From: CAZHAX01 sp964530325
GTDB taxonomy: Bacteria > Chloroflexota > Anaerolineae > B4-G1
Reading direction: 5' to 3'
DNA length: 64,000 nt
Assembly (NCBI GenBank): GCA_964530325.1
Contig: CAZHAX010000001.1
Location: 332,070-396,069 of the forward strand
In this document: piece after piece, positions 25,203 to 34,255 of the stretch
Numbering within the stretch: the stretch's first letter is position 1
Layout of the letters: each line of letters begins with the position of its first letter
Made by a program: the position numbers and the translations under genes
Notes under the pieces: model-generated
What the model saw: the letters and a program-made list of their open reading frames with translations, nothing else
Told to the model about the DNA's origin: nothing
The model's database searches: none

Positions 25203-26345
25203 TCAGCTTTCTCCCCCGGTCACCGTCTGCCGAAGAGGCTGGATTCTCTTCACCGCCAGCGAGAAGACAATGATGCCGAAGGAGATCGCGCCGGCGATCA
25301 GCGCGTACTCCATCCAGGACGGGCTGTACGGTGCTGGACCGGGCGACTCGAGCGCGAACCAGGCAACGGTGGGCCGGTTGATGGCCAACCCTACGAGGAC
25401 GCAGATCGCGCCCGCAAGGAGCCCCCTTGTAGTCTCCCTGGCCCGCGAGGCGAAGATGATCAGCGGCGCGATAACGCCCACGACGATTTCCCCCAGGAAC
25501 AGCAGGGTCAGCGTCCCGCTGGTGAAGACGAGCCCCAGCTCCCCGGCGAACACCAGATCACTGATCTTGAGGACCAGGTACGTGCCCAGGAGCACCGCGG
25601 CGATCTTGGCCAGACCAGACAAGAGCCTGGCGGGGGCGGGTCTGCCAAGGGCCCGCCAGCTGACTATGGCCAGCAGGATCGTCACCGAGAGCCCGCTGAT
25701 CAGCGCCGAGGTGAGGAACAGAACCGGCAGAATTGGGGTCCACCAGATAGGATTGAGCTTGGTGCGCAGGAGCAGGAAGAGCGCTCCCAGCGATCCCTGG
25801 TGTATGGTGGACAGGAGCACTCCAACGGCAGAGATCAGGACGATGAGCTGATTGACCAGCCGTGCGGGCGCCCAGTCCTTCTTCTGGAAGACGATGTAGA
25901 AGAGCTCCAAGACGAGAACGCCGAAGTAGACGGTTATCGACATGCTGACCTCGAACATGAACGAGTGCAGGTTCCAGCGCCACGGCAGGAGCACGCTGTA
26001 GAACTGATCCCAGCGCCCCAGATCGATCATGAGCACGAGGACCACCAGAAGGTAGCCCAAGAACCCGGCCAGTACGCTGAAGTGAGCAACGCCGTGATAC
26101 TTGTGCTGGTTGAAGATGTGCACGATCGCGGCCAGCGTGAACGCGCCCGCGGAGAAGGGGACCGCAAATACGTCGAAGGCTATCCACAGGCCCCAGGGAT
26201 GGCTGTTGCTGAGGTTGGTCGTAGCGCCGAGTCCAAGTACCAGGCGAGTGATCGCGACTGCGAGTGCCAGCAGCACCAATGCGCCCAGGATCACGTAGGC
26301 GGCCGTGGAAGCGACGGTGCGTTTCGTTACCGCTCTTGCTGTCAT
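25203..26345 (-). CDS. NrfD/PsrC-type membrane subunit
   Basis: 380 residues with nine or ten predicted transmembrane helices, the NrfD/PsrC layout. Such subunits anchor iron-sulfur molybdoenzymes and may exchange electrons with quinones without haem. It begins two bases after the iron-sulfur gene. In E. coli FdnGHI the third subunit is a cytochrome b; an NrfD subunit instead is what Chloroflexota such as Dehalococcoides have in their OmeAB-type complex. Confidence 0.9.
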   Translation of the reverse strand: MTARAVTKRTVASTAAYVILGALVLLALAVAITRLVLGLGATTNLSNSHPWGLWIAFDVFAVPFSAGAFTLAAIVHIFNQHKYHGVAHFSVLAGFLGYLLVVLVLMIDLGRWDQFYSVLLPWRWNLHSFMFEVSMSITVYFGVLVLELFYIVFQKKDWAPARLVNQLIVLISAVGVLLSTIHQGSLGALFLLLRTKLNPIWWTPILPVLFLTSALISGLSVTILLAIVSWRALGRPAPARLLSGLAKIAAVLLGTYLVLKISDLVFAGELGLVFTSGTLTLLFLGEIVVGVIAPLIIFASRARETTRGLLAGAICVLVGLAINRPTVAWFALESPGPAPYSPSWMEYALIAGAISFGIIVFSLAVKRIQPLRQTVTGGES

Positions 26346-26347
26346 GG

Positions 26348-27157
26348 CTAGCCCTCCTCCGGCTCAGCGGCCGGTGGCTGCGCGCCAGCCTCCTGCCGCC
26401 GCTTCGTCGCCCAGTAGATCCCCGCGAGAAGCGCTGCTACGCCGGCGAGCATCGAAGGCGTGCCCACCTCGGCAACGGCCTCGCTCAGCGCCGGTATCGG
26501 GTCGGTGCCCAGCTCGTCTGACTGGGGGAACCACAGCTGGTCGAAGTCAACCGGCGACAGGTACATCCAAGAGGTTCCGCCGGCCTCGTGCTGGCCGAAG
26601 ACGTGGTTCACGTACTCCGTCGGCCGGGCTCTGATGCGGGCCTCCGCATCCGCGATCAACTCGTCGCGCTCTCCAAAGACGAGCGCGTCAGTGGGGCAGG
26701 CCTTGACGCACGCCGGCTCGAGCCCTTCGTCTATTCGATCTGCACAGAAGGTGCACTTCTTGATCAGAGGCAGCGCCCGGTCCCAGTGGATCTTGGGGAT
26801 GTGGAACGGGCAGGCCATCATGCAATAGCGGCAGCCGATGCACTTCTCTGCGTCGTACACAACCGGCCCGTCATCCCGTTTGTGGAGAGCCGAGACCGGG
26901 CAGGCAGAGACGCAGGCCGGATGCTCGCAGTGCATGCATTGCTGCTTGGTGAAGACCCAGTGCAGCTTGCCGCGGGCGTCCTGCACTTCATCGAACTTGA
27001 TCAGCGTCCACGTGTCGCCGCTCAGGTGCGGAGGGTTGCCGTAGGAGCCGGAGCACTCCGTGTCCTCGCCCGGATTATCGTTCCAGGCCTTGCAGGCCAC
27101 CTGGCAACTGCGGCAACCGACGCAGCGAGTTAGGTCCACCAATACGGCCTTGCTCAT
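26348..27157 (-). CDS. four-cluster ferredoxin-like subunit (FdnH/HybA type)
   Basis: 269 residues from the ATG at 27157, which overlaps the catalytic subunit stop as ATGA. Four cysteine groups for [4Fe-4S] clusters are visible: CVGCRSCQVAC, CMHCEHPACVSAC, CIGCRYCMMAC and CTFCADRI...ACVKAC. A C-terminal hydrophobic helix (about 235-255) would anchor it in the membrane like FdnH. It should pass electrons between the Mo site and the NrfD subunit. Confidence 0.94.
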   Translation of the reverse strand: MSKAVLVDLTRCVGCRSCQVACKAWNDNPGEDTECSGSYGNPPHLSGDTWTLIKFDEVQDARGKLHWVFTKQQCMHCEHPACVSACPVSALHKRDDGPVVYDAEKCIGCRYCMMACPFHIPKIHWDRALPLIKKCTFCADRIDEGLEPACVKACPTDALVFGERDELIADAEARIRARPTEYVNHVFGQHEAGGTSWMYLSPVDFDQLWFPQSDELGTDPIPALSEAVAEVGTPSMLAGVAALLAGIYWATKRRQEAGAQPPAAEPEEG

Positions 27158-30123
27158 CGCGCACCGCCTTTCGTAATCCGGACCAGGAAGGCCCTGTATT
27201 CCGGGATCATGGTATTGCTGTCCGCTACCCGGGCGGTCAGGCAGTTGGCGCTGTCTCCCGGAGATAGCCCCGCGTATCCCCAATGCCACGGCATGGAGAT
27301 CTCATGGACTACTTGACCATCGATGCTGAAGGGACGGAGGCGCTTGGTCACAACCGCCACCGCCTCGATCTGGCCTCGCGGCGATTCGACGACGACCCTA
27401 TCGCCGCTCACTACTCCTTCCGCCTCTGCCAGTTCCTCGCTCATTTCGATGAACATGTCCGGCATCATCTCGACCGAGTAGGGCATGTTCCTGGTCATGC
27501 CTCCGCCGTGCATGTGCTCCACGAGACGGCTGGTGGTAGCCAGAATGGGATAGTTGTCCGGTTCGCCTTTGACGGCCCCCCAGGTCTTGAGGAGAGGATC
27601 GGACTGGACGGAGGTCATCGGATTGCGCACCGGGCTCTCCCAGGGCTCGTAGTGCTCGGGAAGCGGGCCGTCGACGAGGCCTGCCCCGAACAGAAGGGCG
27701 CGCCCGTGTGGCTTCATTATGAATGGGTAAGCCTTCCCTGGCGGAGAGCCGCCGTCGGGCACGTCCCCGGCCCAGCTTTCGCTCTGCTCGTCCCAGCTGA
27801 TGACCGGCTTATCTGGATTCCAGGGGTTGCCCTGGAGGTCGACCGAGGCCCGGTTGTACATTATGCGCCGGTTGCAGGGGAATGCCCAGGCCCAGTCCGA
27901 GAAGAGGCCGATGCCCGACTGGTCTGTGTTGTCCCGGCGGGCCATCATGTTGCCTGCCTCGGTGTAGCTTCCGCACCACAACCAGTTGCCACAACTGGTT
28001 GTGCCATCTTCCTTGAGGCCGGCAAGGCCTGGGAGCAATTCGCCGGTCGTCAGATCGTAGCCGTTCATCTCCTGCGCTACTCTGTGAGCGTCAGGCGGAT
28101 CACCATAATCCCAAGCCAGCTCAGTAATGGCCTGCGCGTTGGGGCCGCCGTCCGCCCCGTAGAGCGACTTCAGCTTGCGGACGAGCTGGTCGACGATCCA
28201 CAGATCGCTCTGTGCCTCACCCGGGGGATCGACAGCCTGGTAGCGCCACTGCATCCAGCGGGCGCTGCTCATCAGGCTCCCTTCCTTCTCGAGCGAAGCA
28301 GCTGCAGGGAGCAGGAAGACCTCGGTCTGGCTGTCCGATGGGGTCGTGCCAGGTGCTTTCCACAAGTCAGCGGTCTCCGTCTCGCAGAGGTCTACCACCA
28401 CCGCCCAGTCCAGCTTGCCCAGCGCCTCCCGCACCATGCCGCTGTTGGGCCCGCTGACCGCGGGGTTCATTCCCCAGCAGAGCAACCCCTTTATCGTCCC
28501 TGCGTCCATCGCTTCGAAGAGATTGACGAAGCTGTAGTTGCCGCCGAGCTTGGGCAGGAACTCCCAGCCAAAGCCGTTCCGTTCGGCGGCCGCGTCTCCA
28601 TACCAGGCCTTGAGGAGGCTGACAATGTACTTGGGGCGGCTCGTCCAGGGGCTAATCGTGTTCTCCATCTGGGATGGTGGAGCCGTGACGCGGTCAAGAT
28701 ACGCCTCCAGACTCTCATCCCCGCTGGCCGGCATCGGCAGGTCGCCCGGCAATACGTGGAACAGCCTGCCCTGCAGAGTGCAGCCGAGGCCGTTGCTCGC
28801 ACCGGCGATGCCGTTGACGCCTCCACCGGCGACGCCGATATTGCCCAGAAGGAGCTGGAGGATGTAGTAGCTGCGCGCGTTCTGGGTGCCCTGTGTGTGT
28901 TGGGCGGAACCCGAAGAGCAGAGTATCGCACCGGCCTTCCCTCTGGCCCCCGTAGCCCCGAAGGCCTGGCAGGCACTGAGGAAGGTATCCATGGGCGCGC
29001 CGGTCACGCTGCACACCGTTTCCGGGTCGTAGCGGCTGAAGTGGGCCTTGAGAAGCTGGAACACGCAGTTGGGATCCTGAAGCGTGTCATCCCTCATGGG
29101 AAGGCCCTGCTCGTCCGGCTGATACTGCCAGGTTGACCTGTCGTAGCTGCCCGTCGCGGCATCGTACCCGGTGAAAAGACCATCCTCGAAGCCGAAGCCT
29201 GGGTCGATCAGGAAGGAGGCGTTTGTGTACTCGGCCACGTACTCCCGGTGGTAGAGCTCGTTCTCGAGCACGTAGTTGATCATTCCGCCTACCAGCGCCA
29301 CGTCCGTCCCCGTCCTGATGGGTAAGTGTAGGTCCGCCTTGGCCGACGTGCGGGTGAAGCGGGGGTCCACGCTGATCAGCGTGGCGCCCTGCTCGACGGC
29401 GTCAGTGATCCAGTTGAAGGAGATAGGAAAGGTCTCGGCGGCGTTGCTGCCGATCGTCATGATGCAATCACTGTTGCGCAGGTCTATCCAATGGTTGGTC
29501 ATCGGCCCACGGCCAACCGACTCCGATCCCGCTGTCACCGTGGAGGTGACGCATATCCGGGACTCGTTCTCGTTCCAGACGATGCCCAGCGCACGCACGA
29601 GCTTGGTCAGCGCGTAGGCCTCCTCGCTGTTGATGAATACGCTGCCCAGCGCGGCTATCGCCTCGGTGCGATTGACGGTGTGGCCGTCCGTGTCCTCCGA
29701 CACCCAGTTACCGTCGCGAGTGTCTTTGAGCCGCTTGGCGATCTCGTCGATCGCCCAGTCCCAGGACTTCTCCTCCCATTGGGAAGATCCGGCTGCGCGG
29801 TACTTTACCTTCTGCAGGCGACTGGGGTTGACCTTTCCATCGACCGTGTTGAGCTGGGCCAGTCCCATACCCTTGCTGCACAGCGAGCCCTGGTTCACAG
29901 GGTGTTCGGGATCCCCCTCCACATTGACCACCCTGTCGCCCTGGGCTGCGACGATCGCGCCGCATCCCACGCCGCAGAAGCAGCAGGTCGTAGGGGTCTC
30001 ACCCACCGGCTTGTGTAACGGAAAGCGATTCGCTAATCTGCCGGCGGGCAGCCCATATGGCAGAAGCAGAAGGCTGGCGCCAGCCCCGCTGAGCTTCAGG
30101 AAGTCCCTTCGAGTCAAATCCAT
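27154..30123 (-). CDS. formate-dehydrogenase-like molybdopterin oxidoreductase, catalytic subunit (Cys-Val active site)
   Basis: 989 residues from the ATG at 30123 (AAGGAGG upstream). A Tat signal RRDFLK directs export. A CxxCxxxC...C motif (CCFCGVGC, LCSKG) binds [4Fe-4S]. Along its length it aligns with E. coli FdnG (GRGPMTNHW, DPRFTRTSAKAD, QNARSYYILQLLLGN). At the metal ligand position it has Cys191, where FdnG has Sec. The neighbouring catalytic His is Val192. The formate-positioning Arg is kept (Arg417). Formate dehydrogenase activity is therefore doubtful; Chloroflexota OmeA-like subunits are similar non-canonical members. Confidence 0.9.
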   Translation of the reverse strand: MDLTRRDFLKLSGAGASLLLLPYGLPAGRLANRFPLHKPVGETPTTCCFCGVGCGAIVAAQGDRVVNVEGDPEHPVNQGSLCSKGMGLAQLNTVDGKVNPSRLQKVKYRAAGSSQWEEKSWDWAIDEIAKRLKDTRDGNWVSEDTDGHTVNRTEAIAALGSVFINSEEAYALTKLVRALGIVWNENESRICVTSTVTAGSESVGRGPMTNHWIDLRNSDCIMTIGSNAAETFPISFNWITDAVEQGATLISVDPRFTRTSAKADLHLPIRTGTDVALVGGMINYVLENELYHREYVAEYTNASFLIDPGFGFEDGLFTGYDAATGSYDRSTWQYQPDEQGLPMRDDTLQDPNCVFQLLKAHFSRYDPETVCSVTGAPMDTFLSACQAFGATGARGKAGAILCSSGSAQHTQGTQNARSYYILQLLLGNIGVAGGGVNGIAGASNGLGCTLQGRLFHVLPGDLPMPASGDESLEAYLDRVTAPPSQMENTISPWTSRPKYIVSLLKAWYGDAAAERNGFGWEFLPKLGGNYSFVNLFEAMDAGTIKGLLCWGMNPAVSGPNSGMVREALGKLDWAVVVDLCETETADLWKAPGTTPSDSQTEVFLLPAAASLEKEGSLMSSARWMQWRYQAVDPPGEAQSDLWIVDQLVRKLKSLYGADGGPNAQAITELAWDYGDPPDAHRVAQEMNGYDLTTGELLPGLAGLKEDGTTSCGNWLWCGSYTEAGNMMARRDNTDQSGIGLFSDWAWAFPCNRRIMYNRASVDLQGNPWNPDKPVISWDEQSESWAGDVPDGGSPPGKAYPFIMKPHGRALLFGAGLVDGPLPEHYEPWESPVRNPMTSVQSDPLLKTWGAVKGEPDNYPILATTSRLVEHMHGGGMTRNMPYSVEMMPDMFIEMSEELAEAEGVVSGDRVVVESPRGQIEAVAVVTKRLRPFSIDGQVVHEISMPWHWGYAGLSPGDSANCLTARVADSNTMIPEYRAFLVRITKGGAR

Positions 30124-30490
30124 TCTGGGTGTACCTCCTTGGTTATCCGTGCGCCAGCCCTGTCGGGTGCTGAGCGCCAGGTGTGATCTCTGCCGGGATG
30201 ACGTTGCGCCTGCGATATGCAAGCGCCGCGGCAGGCTCGCTCGTGCTGCGTGTGCCGGGTCAGAGCGGGGAGGCCACTAGTATCCCGGGCTTCTGTGGGA
30301 CCTGCCGCCTCCCGGGAGCACGCCAGCTATCTGCGGGCGTGCTGAGCGCAATTCGCGGGAACAACCGGTCGGACCCGTGCCCTATGCCGTCCCGTGCTGC
30401 CGGCGCCTTGTTGAAACTCCGGTGCGAGCCGCTCTCGCCTGAATGTCGAAGTCGGCTCTTCGCCTGTACGGGCTGCCGTCCCCCTCGCTC
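30124..30490 (-). other. long 5' leader of the FDH-like operon
   Basis: About 370 bases separate the promoter from the ATG at 30123. I see no gene on either strand and no riboswitch I can name with confidence (a Moco motif was looked for). Several GC-rich inverted segments are present, for example around 30280-30320. The strong AAGGAGG site ends just before the start codon. Confidence 0.4.
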
Positions 30491-30496
30491 TGGCCT

Positions 30497-30526
30497 ATGA
30501 TACACCAGCACCGCAGATCGTGTCAA
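30497..30526 (-). promoter_or_regulatory. sigma70-type promoter of the FDH-like operon
   Basis: Minus strand TTGACA (30526-30521), an 18-base spacer and TATCAT (30502-30497). It is the only strong promoter match between the glycosidase gene and the catalytic subunit. Confidence 0.65.
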
Positions 30527-30582
30527 GTGGCGCCTGCCCTCGGACCACCTGGGCCTGCTGGCGTGAGGACGGATCCGACCAA

Positions 30583-32193
30583 TCACCACAAGCGGAAACG
30601 TCCAAACTGAAGCAGGGGATTGACGACCAGCACCGTCGCGCCGGCCGGCAAGGTGGCGGTCGCCTCCCCGGCTGTGACGGAGATGTTGCTGCGGTAGACC
30701 CAGGGAGTCACGTAGGAGCCGACCAGGGCCCGAAAGCTAATCTCCAGGCTGCGCGGCAGGGGATTGCCATGCGGCTTGGGTAGGGCAGCTACGGCATCGA
30801 ACACTGGGTGCGTTCGCCAATCGATGCTGAAGGAGGGCTCGAGCTCAGGATTGAAGTAGTCGATCCACTCCCAAGGAAGCCACTCGTCGCCGCTCCAGGC
30901 GTCTCCCAGGTAGAAGGGAGTCACGGCGCTGACCTCCGGCCACTGGGTCCAGTAGTCCTCGAAGGCGGAGACGGTGAACTGGGCCCGGCTCTCTTCGTCG
31001 ATCGCAGGGAAACCCTCTCCCGAGTATCCTTCCTCGCCCAGATCGTAGCCAGTCTCCTTGATGAAGAACTGAACGTCGCCCCGGCCGTAGTGAGCCAACA
31101 CCTCCCGCTGCCTTAGATAGCAGTCGATGGTCACCTCGAGATAGAAGGCCGTGCCGTCGTGGATGTTGTAGGACGGTGGGTGGTTGTAGGGGTAGCAATG
31201 GCAGGCCCAGGCGTCGAATGCGTCGGCGAACCCCGGCACCTCCATCGCCCGGCCGATGAACTCCAGCCCTTCCACAAACTGGGTTACCGGCCCGTTGAGG
31301 ATCTTGATGCGCGAATCTCCAAGGCGTCGGATAGCATCCGAGGTGGCTACGAAGAACCGAGCGTATTCCTCCGCGTTCGGCGCGCTGCTCCATTCGCGTG
31401 GCACATCCGGCTCGTTCCAGATGCTGACGTAGAGCGGGAGACCCTTGCGGCGAGGTAGTCCGGCCACGTAGCGGGCGAAGGCGGCGGCGATCTCCTCGTA
31501 GGCGCCGCCCGGGCCGGGATCGGGCTTCTTCCATATGCCATCGCCGAAGACGCCCTGCAGGCGCAGGATCGGGATCAGATTGCGGTCATAGGCGGAGTTG
31601 ATGAAGTGGACCGCGCAGGGGTCAGGGCCGGCTGTGTCGGCTGAGATCGAGTAGAACATCTGTGTAACGTAGCCGCCGCTGCCGGCCAGCTCCAGAGCCT
31701 GGTCCAGGTGGAGCTCGACGAAATCGAAGTCGCAGAAGTCCTGCACGAAGGTATGAATACCGTAGGGGTTGCCCTCGCTGTGGCCGGCCGACGGAAGCTG
31801 CAGCGGTCCCCAGACGATCGTTTGCCCTCGCACAACCGGCTCAACAAGATCTACTGGCCAGCCTCCAGCGGAGAGTACGGCCGAGCCGGGGACGTAGCTC
31901 AGGCCCAGGGGGAGCGTGTGGGTGACGTATGCACTGTCGACGATGCCGTCTTCGGAGTTCAGGATGGTGATCTGATAGAAGGCCTCTCCGCCCTGCTGGG
32001 CCAGTCCCCCGGCGGCCCGAATCGATAGCCCCGGCGCCCCGCTGTCCGACTGCGCCTGGGAGGACGCTCTGCAGGAGTGAATTGCCAGCGCCGCAACTGC
32101 GCAGAGCAGCAGCGCCAGCCCCGGATGAGCGGTGCGCAATGGTCGGAGCCACGCCGCGAGGCTCGGGTGGACGGGGGAATGCCTTGATCTCAC
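30583..32193 (-). CDS. secreted glycosidase-like protein with N-terminal DUF11-type domain
   Basis: 536 residues. A signal peptide (about 20-43) ends near a Cys (HSCRAS), possibly a lipoprotein. Residues ~55-130 resemble a DUF11 domain (VTHTLPLGLSYVPGS). The rest is a TIM-barrel glycoside hydrolase of clan A type: WNEPD holds the probable acid/base Glu, and KETGYD the probable nucleophile Glu. GH39 or GH5-like families are closest in appearance. The substrate is unknown. Confidence 0.7.
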   Translation of the reverse strand: MRSRHSPVHPSLAAWLRPLRTAHPGLALLLCAVAALAIHSCRASSQAQSDSGAPGLSIRAAGGLAQQGGEAFYQITILNSEDGIVDSAYVTHTLPLGLSYVPGSAVLSAGGWPVDLVEPVVRGQTIVWGPLQLPSAGHSEGNPYGIHTFVQDFCDFDFVELHLDQALELAGSGGYVTQMFYSISADTAGPDPCAVHFINSAYDRNLIPILRLQGVFGDGIWKKPDPGPGGAYEEIAAAFARYVAGLPRRKGLPLYVSIWNEPDVPREWSSAPNAEEYARFFVATSDAIRRLGDSRIKILNGPVTQFVEGLEFIGRAMEVPGFADAFDAWACHCYPYNHPPSYNIHDGTAFYLEVTIDCYLRQREVLAHYGRGDVQFFIKETGYDLGEEGYSGEGFPAIDEESRAQFTVSAFEDYWTQWPEVSAVTPFYLGDAWSGDEWLPWEWIDYFNPELEPSFSIDWRTHPVFDAVAALPKPHGNPLPRSLEISFRALVGSYVTPWVYRSNISVTAGEATATLPAGATVLVVNPLLQFGRFRLW

Positions 32194-32214
32194 CCTAACT
32201 CGCCCCGCATCCGG

Positions 32215-33069
32215 TCATAGGACGGACACGTAGAAGCCAGCGGCGACGGCAGCGCCGAGGCAGGAGGAGAGGAAATTGACCAGGTCGTTGCCGATCCGAC
32301 TGTGGCCTCGTAAAGGAAGCGTGCGCTTGCCGCAGCGATGGATCCTGCTCTCGGTCTCCTTGCCACAGGCGTCGCACCAGTAGACGGCCTGAACGCTTGC
32401 GCCGAGTAGAGAGTCAACGAGCGAGCCAGCCGATCCCCCGACCGTGGCCGCGCCAAGCAGGCCCATCGAGGCCGCGCCACCTGCTCCCTGCAGCAGCCCG
32501 CTGAGCGCCGCCAGGACGGCGATCAGCAGCGCGCCCGCAAGCGAAGCCGCGGATCCGAGCCTGCTGACGGCGCCCGAGGTGCCGGCGTCGACCTGGCTTC
32601 CCGTCGTGATCAGGCGTGGCCGGCGAGTGCTCCGTACGCCGATCTCGGTTGCCCAGGTGTCTGCATTCGCGCTGGCCAGCGCTCCGGCACAGGCAGCGAA
32701 CCATACGGGGTGGGGCCAGATCAGCGAGGCCGCCGCCAGCAGCGCCGGCACACCGCCGTTGGCCAGAGCTTGCCCGATATCCCGGCGGTAGCCCTTCGCG
32801 AACCGGTCCGCCAGCTCCTCCTTCTTCCCCGCGTCGAAGAGCGAGAGAGCACTGGAAGAGGCAAAGAAGGCGATCAGGAGCAGGCCCCATTCCCATCCTC
32901 CCAGTCCGAAGGTCAACGTTCCGGTGAGTATTCCGCCGACCACGCCGCTCTCATCGAGCACGCCGCGTCGATAACCTGCGACGGCAATGGCGGCGGAAAG
33001 GACCAGGCCGCCGATGAGCTCGGCCAGGCTTATCGTTTCCAGCACGGCCTGCAGAGGGCTCAAACCCAT
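32215..33069 (-). CDS. DUF92 family membrane protein
   Basis: 284 residues, six or seven predicted helices. The DUF92 hallmark SANADTWATEIG is present, as is the C-terminal WCDACGKETE...CG cysteine pair followed by a hydrophobic end. Plant VTE6 of this family phosphorylates phytyl phosphate, and bacterial members may act on isoprenoid alcohols. The ATG at 33069 overlaps the upstream gene by ten bases. A geranylgeranyl-reductase-family gene occurs elsewhere in the window, but no firm link can be drawn. Confidence 0.85.
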   Translation of the reverse strand: MGLSPLQAVLETISLAELIGGLVLSAAIAVAGYRRGVLDESGVVGGILTGTLTFGLGGWEWGLLLIAFFASSSALSLFDAGKKEELADRFAKGYRRDIGQALANGGVPALLAAASLIWPHPVWFAACAGALASANADTWATEIGVRSTRRPRLITTGSQVDAGTSGAVSRLGSAASLAGALLIAVLAALSGLLQGAGGAASMGLLGAATVGGSAGSLVDSLLGASVQAVYWCDACGKETESRIHRCGKRTLPLRGHSRIGNDLVNFLSSCLGAAVAAGFYVSVL

Positions 33070-33965
33070 CGCACGATCCCCAGGGCTGCACCCCAGACGA
33101 GCACCTGTACTACAATCGTGCCACCCCAGAGAAGGTAGGCGGCCACGCGCTCGGTGCGGTGCAGCGAGCTGCCGAATACTGCATTGGCGATCGTGGCGGT
33201 CCAGGCAATGATGGGGAGGAAGAAGGCCTGGCCGCGCCCGCCCAGGCGGTCTGGGTTGCCGGCTGCGTCGAAGTGGAGGGGTATGAGCACGTTCGAGGGC
33301 GTCAACTGGTACCAGAGGAACACGAGGCCGGTAAGGATCAGGCTGGCTAGGAAGCCCGCGACCACAAGAGCCAGACCAAAGCGGTCCTTCCAGATCGTCC
33401 ATTCCAGGAACGAGGCCCTGCTCGAAGATGGCTCAACGCGCCTGGTAGGACCCATCTTCTGCGCCTTGACGAGCGTCTCCACAAACCCTTCCGGATCGGC
33501 GGGCGAGATGCCGTAGGTCAGACCGGCGGTGACGACGTAGATCTGGGCGTCAGTGGGAGCCGTGGCGTAGCAGAGCAGCTGTCCAGTCCCACTACAGCTC
33601 CCATACCCTACGCAGTGACCCGGCCACACGCCGCCCCGGACACGGATTGGCCCCTCGATCTCGGCTGCGGTCAGCACTCGCTCGATCTGTGAGGTGGGAA
33701 TGACGTGCCTCGTCGCGCCCCAGCGGATGACCAGTGCGTTGCGGTCGACGGCGTAGGAGGAGCGGGTCAAGCCGTGGAGCCAGAAGACGAGCAGGCCCAC
33801 GAGCAAGAGGCACAATAGGATGGCGAGCCCGATGACGAAGGTGAGTATGGACACCGGCAGGGAGGTCGCCAGGACAACCAGCGCGGCGATGATCAGTACT
33901 GCCGCCGCAACAAACGCAGCGCCAACCCTGGTGCCCTGCTTCTTGTCGGTCTCCCAGGCCTTCAC
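33060..33965 (-). CDS. membrane protein with bacterial PH-like and DUF1648-like domains
   Basis: 301 residues from the GTG at 33965 (GGGAG upstream). Two N-terminal helices (about 15-60) are followed by a soluble segment (about 70-165, IRWGATRHVIPTSQIERV) resembling bacterial PH domains. A second membrane region starts with LTPSNVLIPLHFDAAGNPDRLGG, which is the DUF1648 signature (HWxxxGxxD-like). Function unknown. It overlaps the DUF92 gene, so the two are coupled. Confidence 0.65.
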   Translation of the reverse strand: MKAWETDKKQGTRVGAAFVAAAVLIIAALVVLATSLPVSILTFVIGLAILLCLLLVGLLVFWLHGLTRSSYAVDRNALVIRWGATRHVIPTSQIERVLTAAEIEGPIRVRGGVWPGHCVGYGSCSGTGQLLCYATAPTDAQIYVVTAGLTYGISPADPEGFVETLVKAQKMGPTRRVEPSSSRASFLEWTIWKDRFGLALVVAGFLASLILTGLVFLWYQLTPSNVLIPLHFDAAGNPDRLGGRGQAFFLPIIAWTATIANAVFGSSLHRTERVAAYLLWGGTIVVQVLVWGAALGIVRWV

Positions 33966-33993
33966 GCAGTCTGCTCCCTGCCCCCAAGGCGCG

Positions 33994-34002
33994 ATTATAC
34001 CA
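33994..34002 (-). promoter_or_regulatory. extended -10 promoter (TGGTATAAT)
   Basis: On the minus strand TG-G-TATAAT lies about 30 bases before the GTG start at 33965. No clear -35, as usual for extended -10 promoters. Confidence 0.5.
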
Positions 34003-34181
34003 GGGCGAAGTGCCCCGGGCAAGTAGGGCTGCCGGCAGCGACTCGAAGGTGGGCGGACCTAGAGGGGCCTGTCCCCGCTGCCAAGGGATTCACCCCCCGC
34101 CACAGGCTCCGAGTGCTGAGGCGCCGGCGCGGTCAACGTCAGCGAACTGGCAGCGACGTCGGGCCCAACGATCGTGACCGT

Positions 34182-34210
34182 TTGCCACAGAGGGCCCTTT
34201 CCGGTACAAT
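34182..34210 (+). promoter_or_regulatory. sigma70-type promoter of tyrS
   Basis: TTGCCA (34182-34187), a 17-base spacer and TACAAT (34205-34210), 46 bases before the tyrS ATG. The leader is too short for a T-box, and none is seen. Confidence 0.68.
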
Positions 34211-34255
34211 CCTGTCCTCGTAGCGCGTCGACACAGCCGGGAGGAGCGGGGACTG

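Noticed and set aside
30124..30490. Molybdenum cofactor (Moco) riboswitch upstream of the FDH-like gene
   Set aside because: I could not find its conserved core in order; only GC-rich inverted segments are visible. Left as an unassigned leader.
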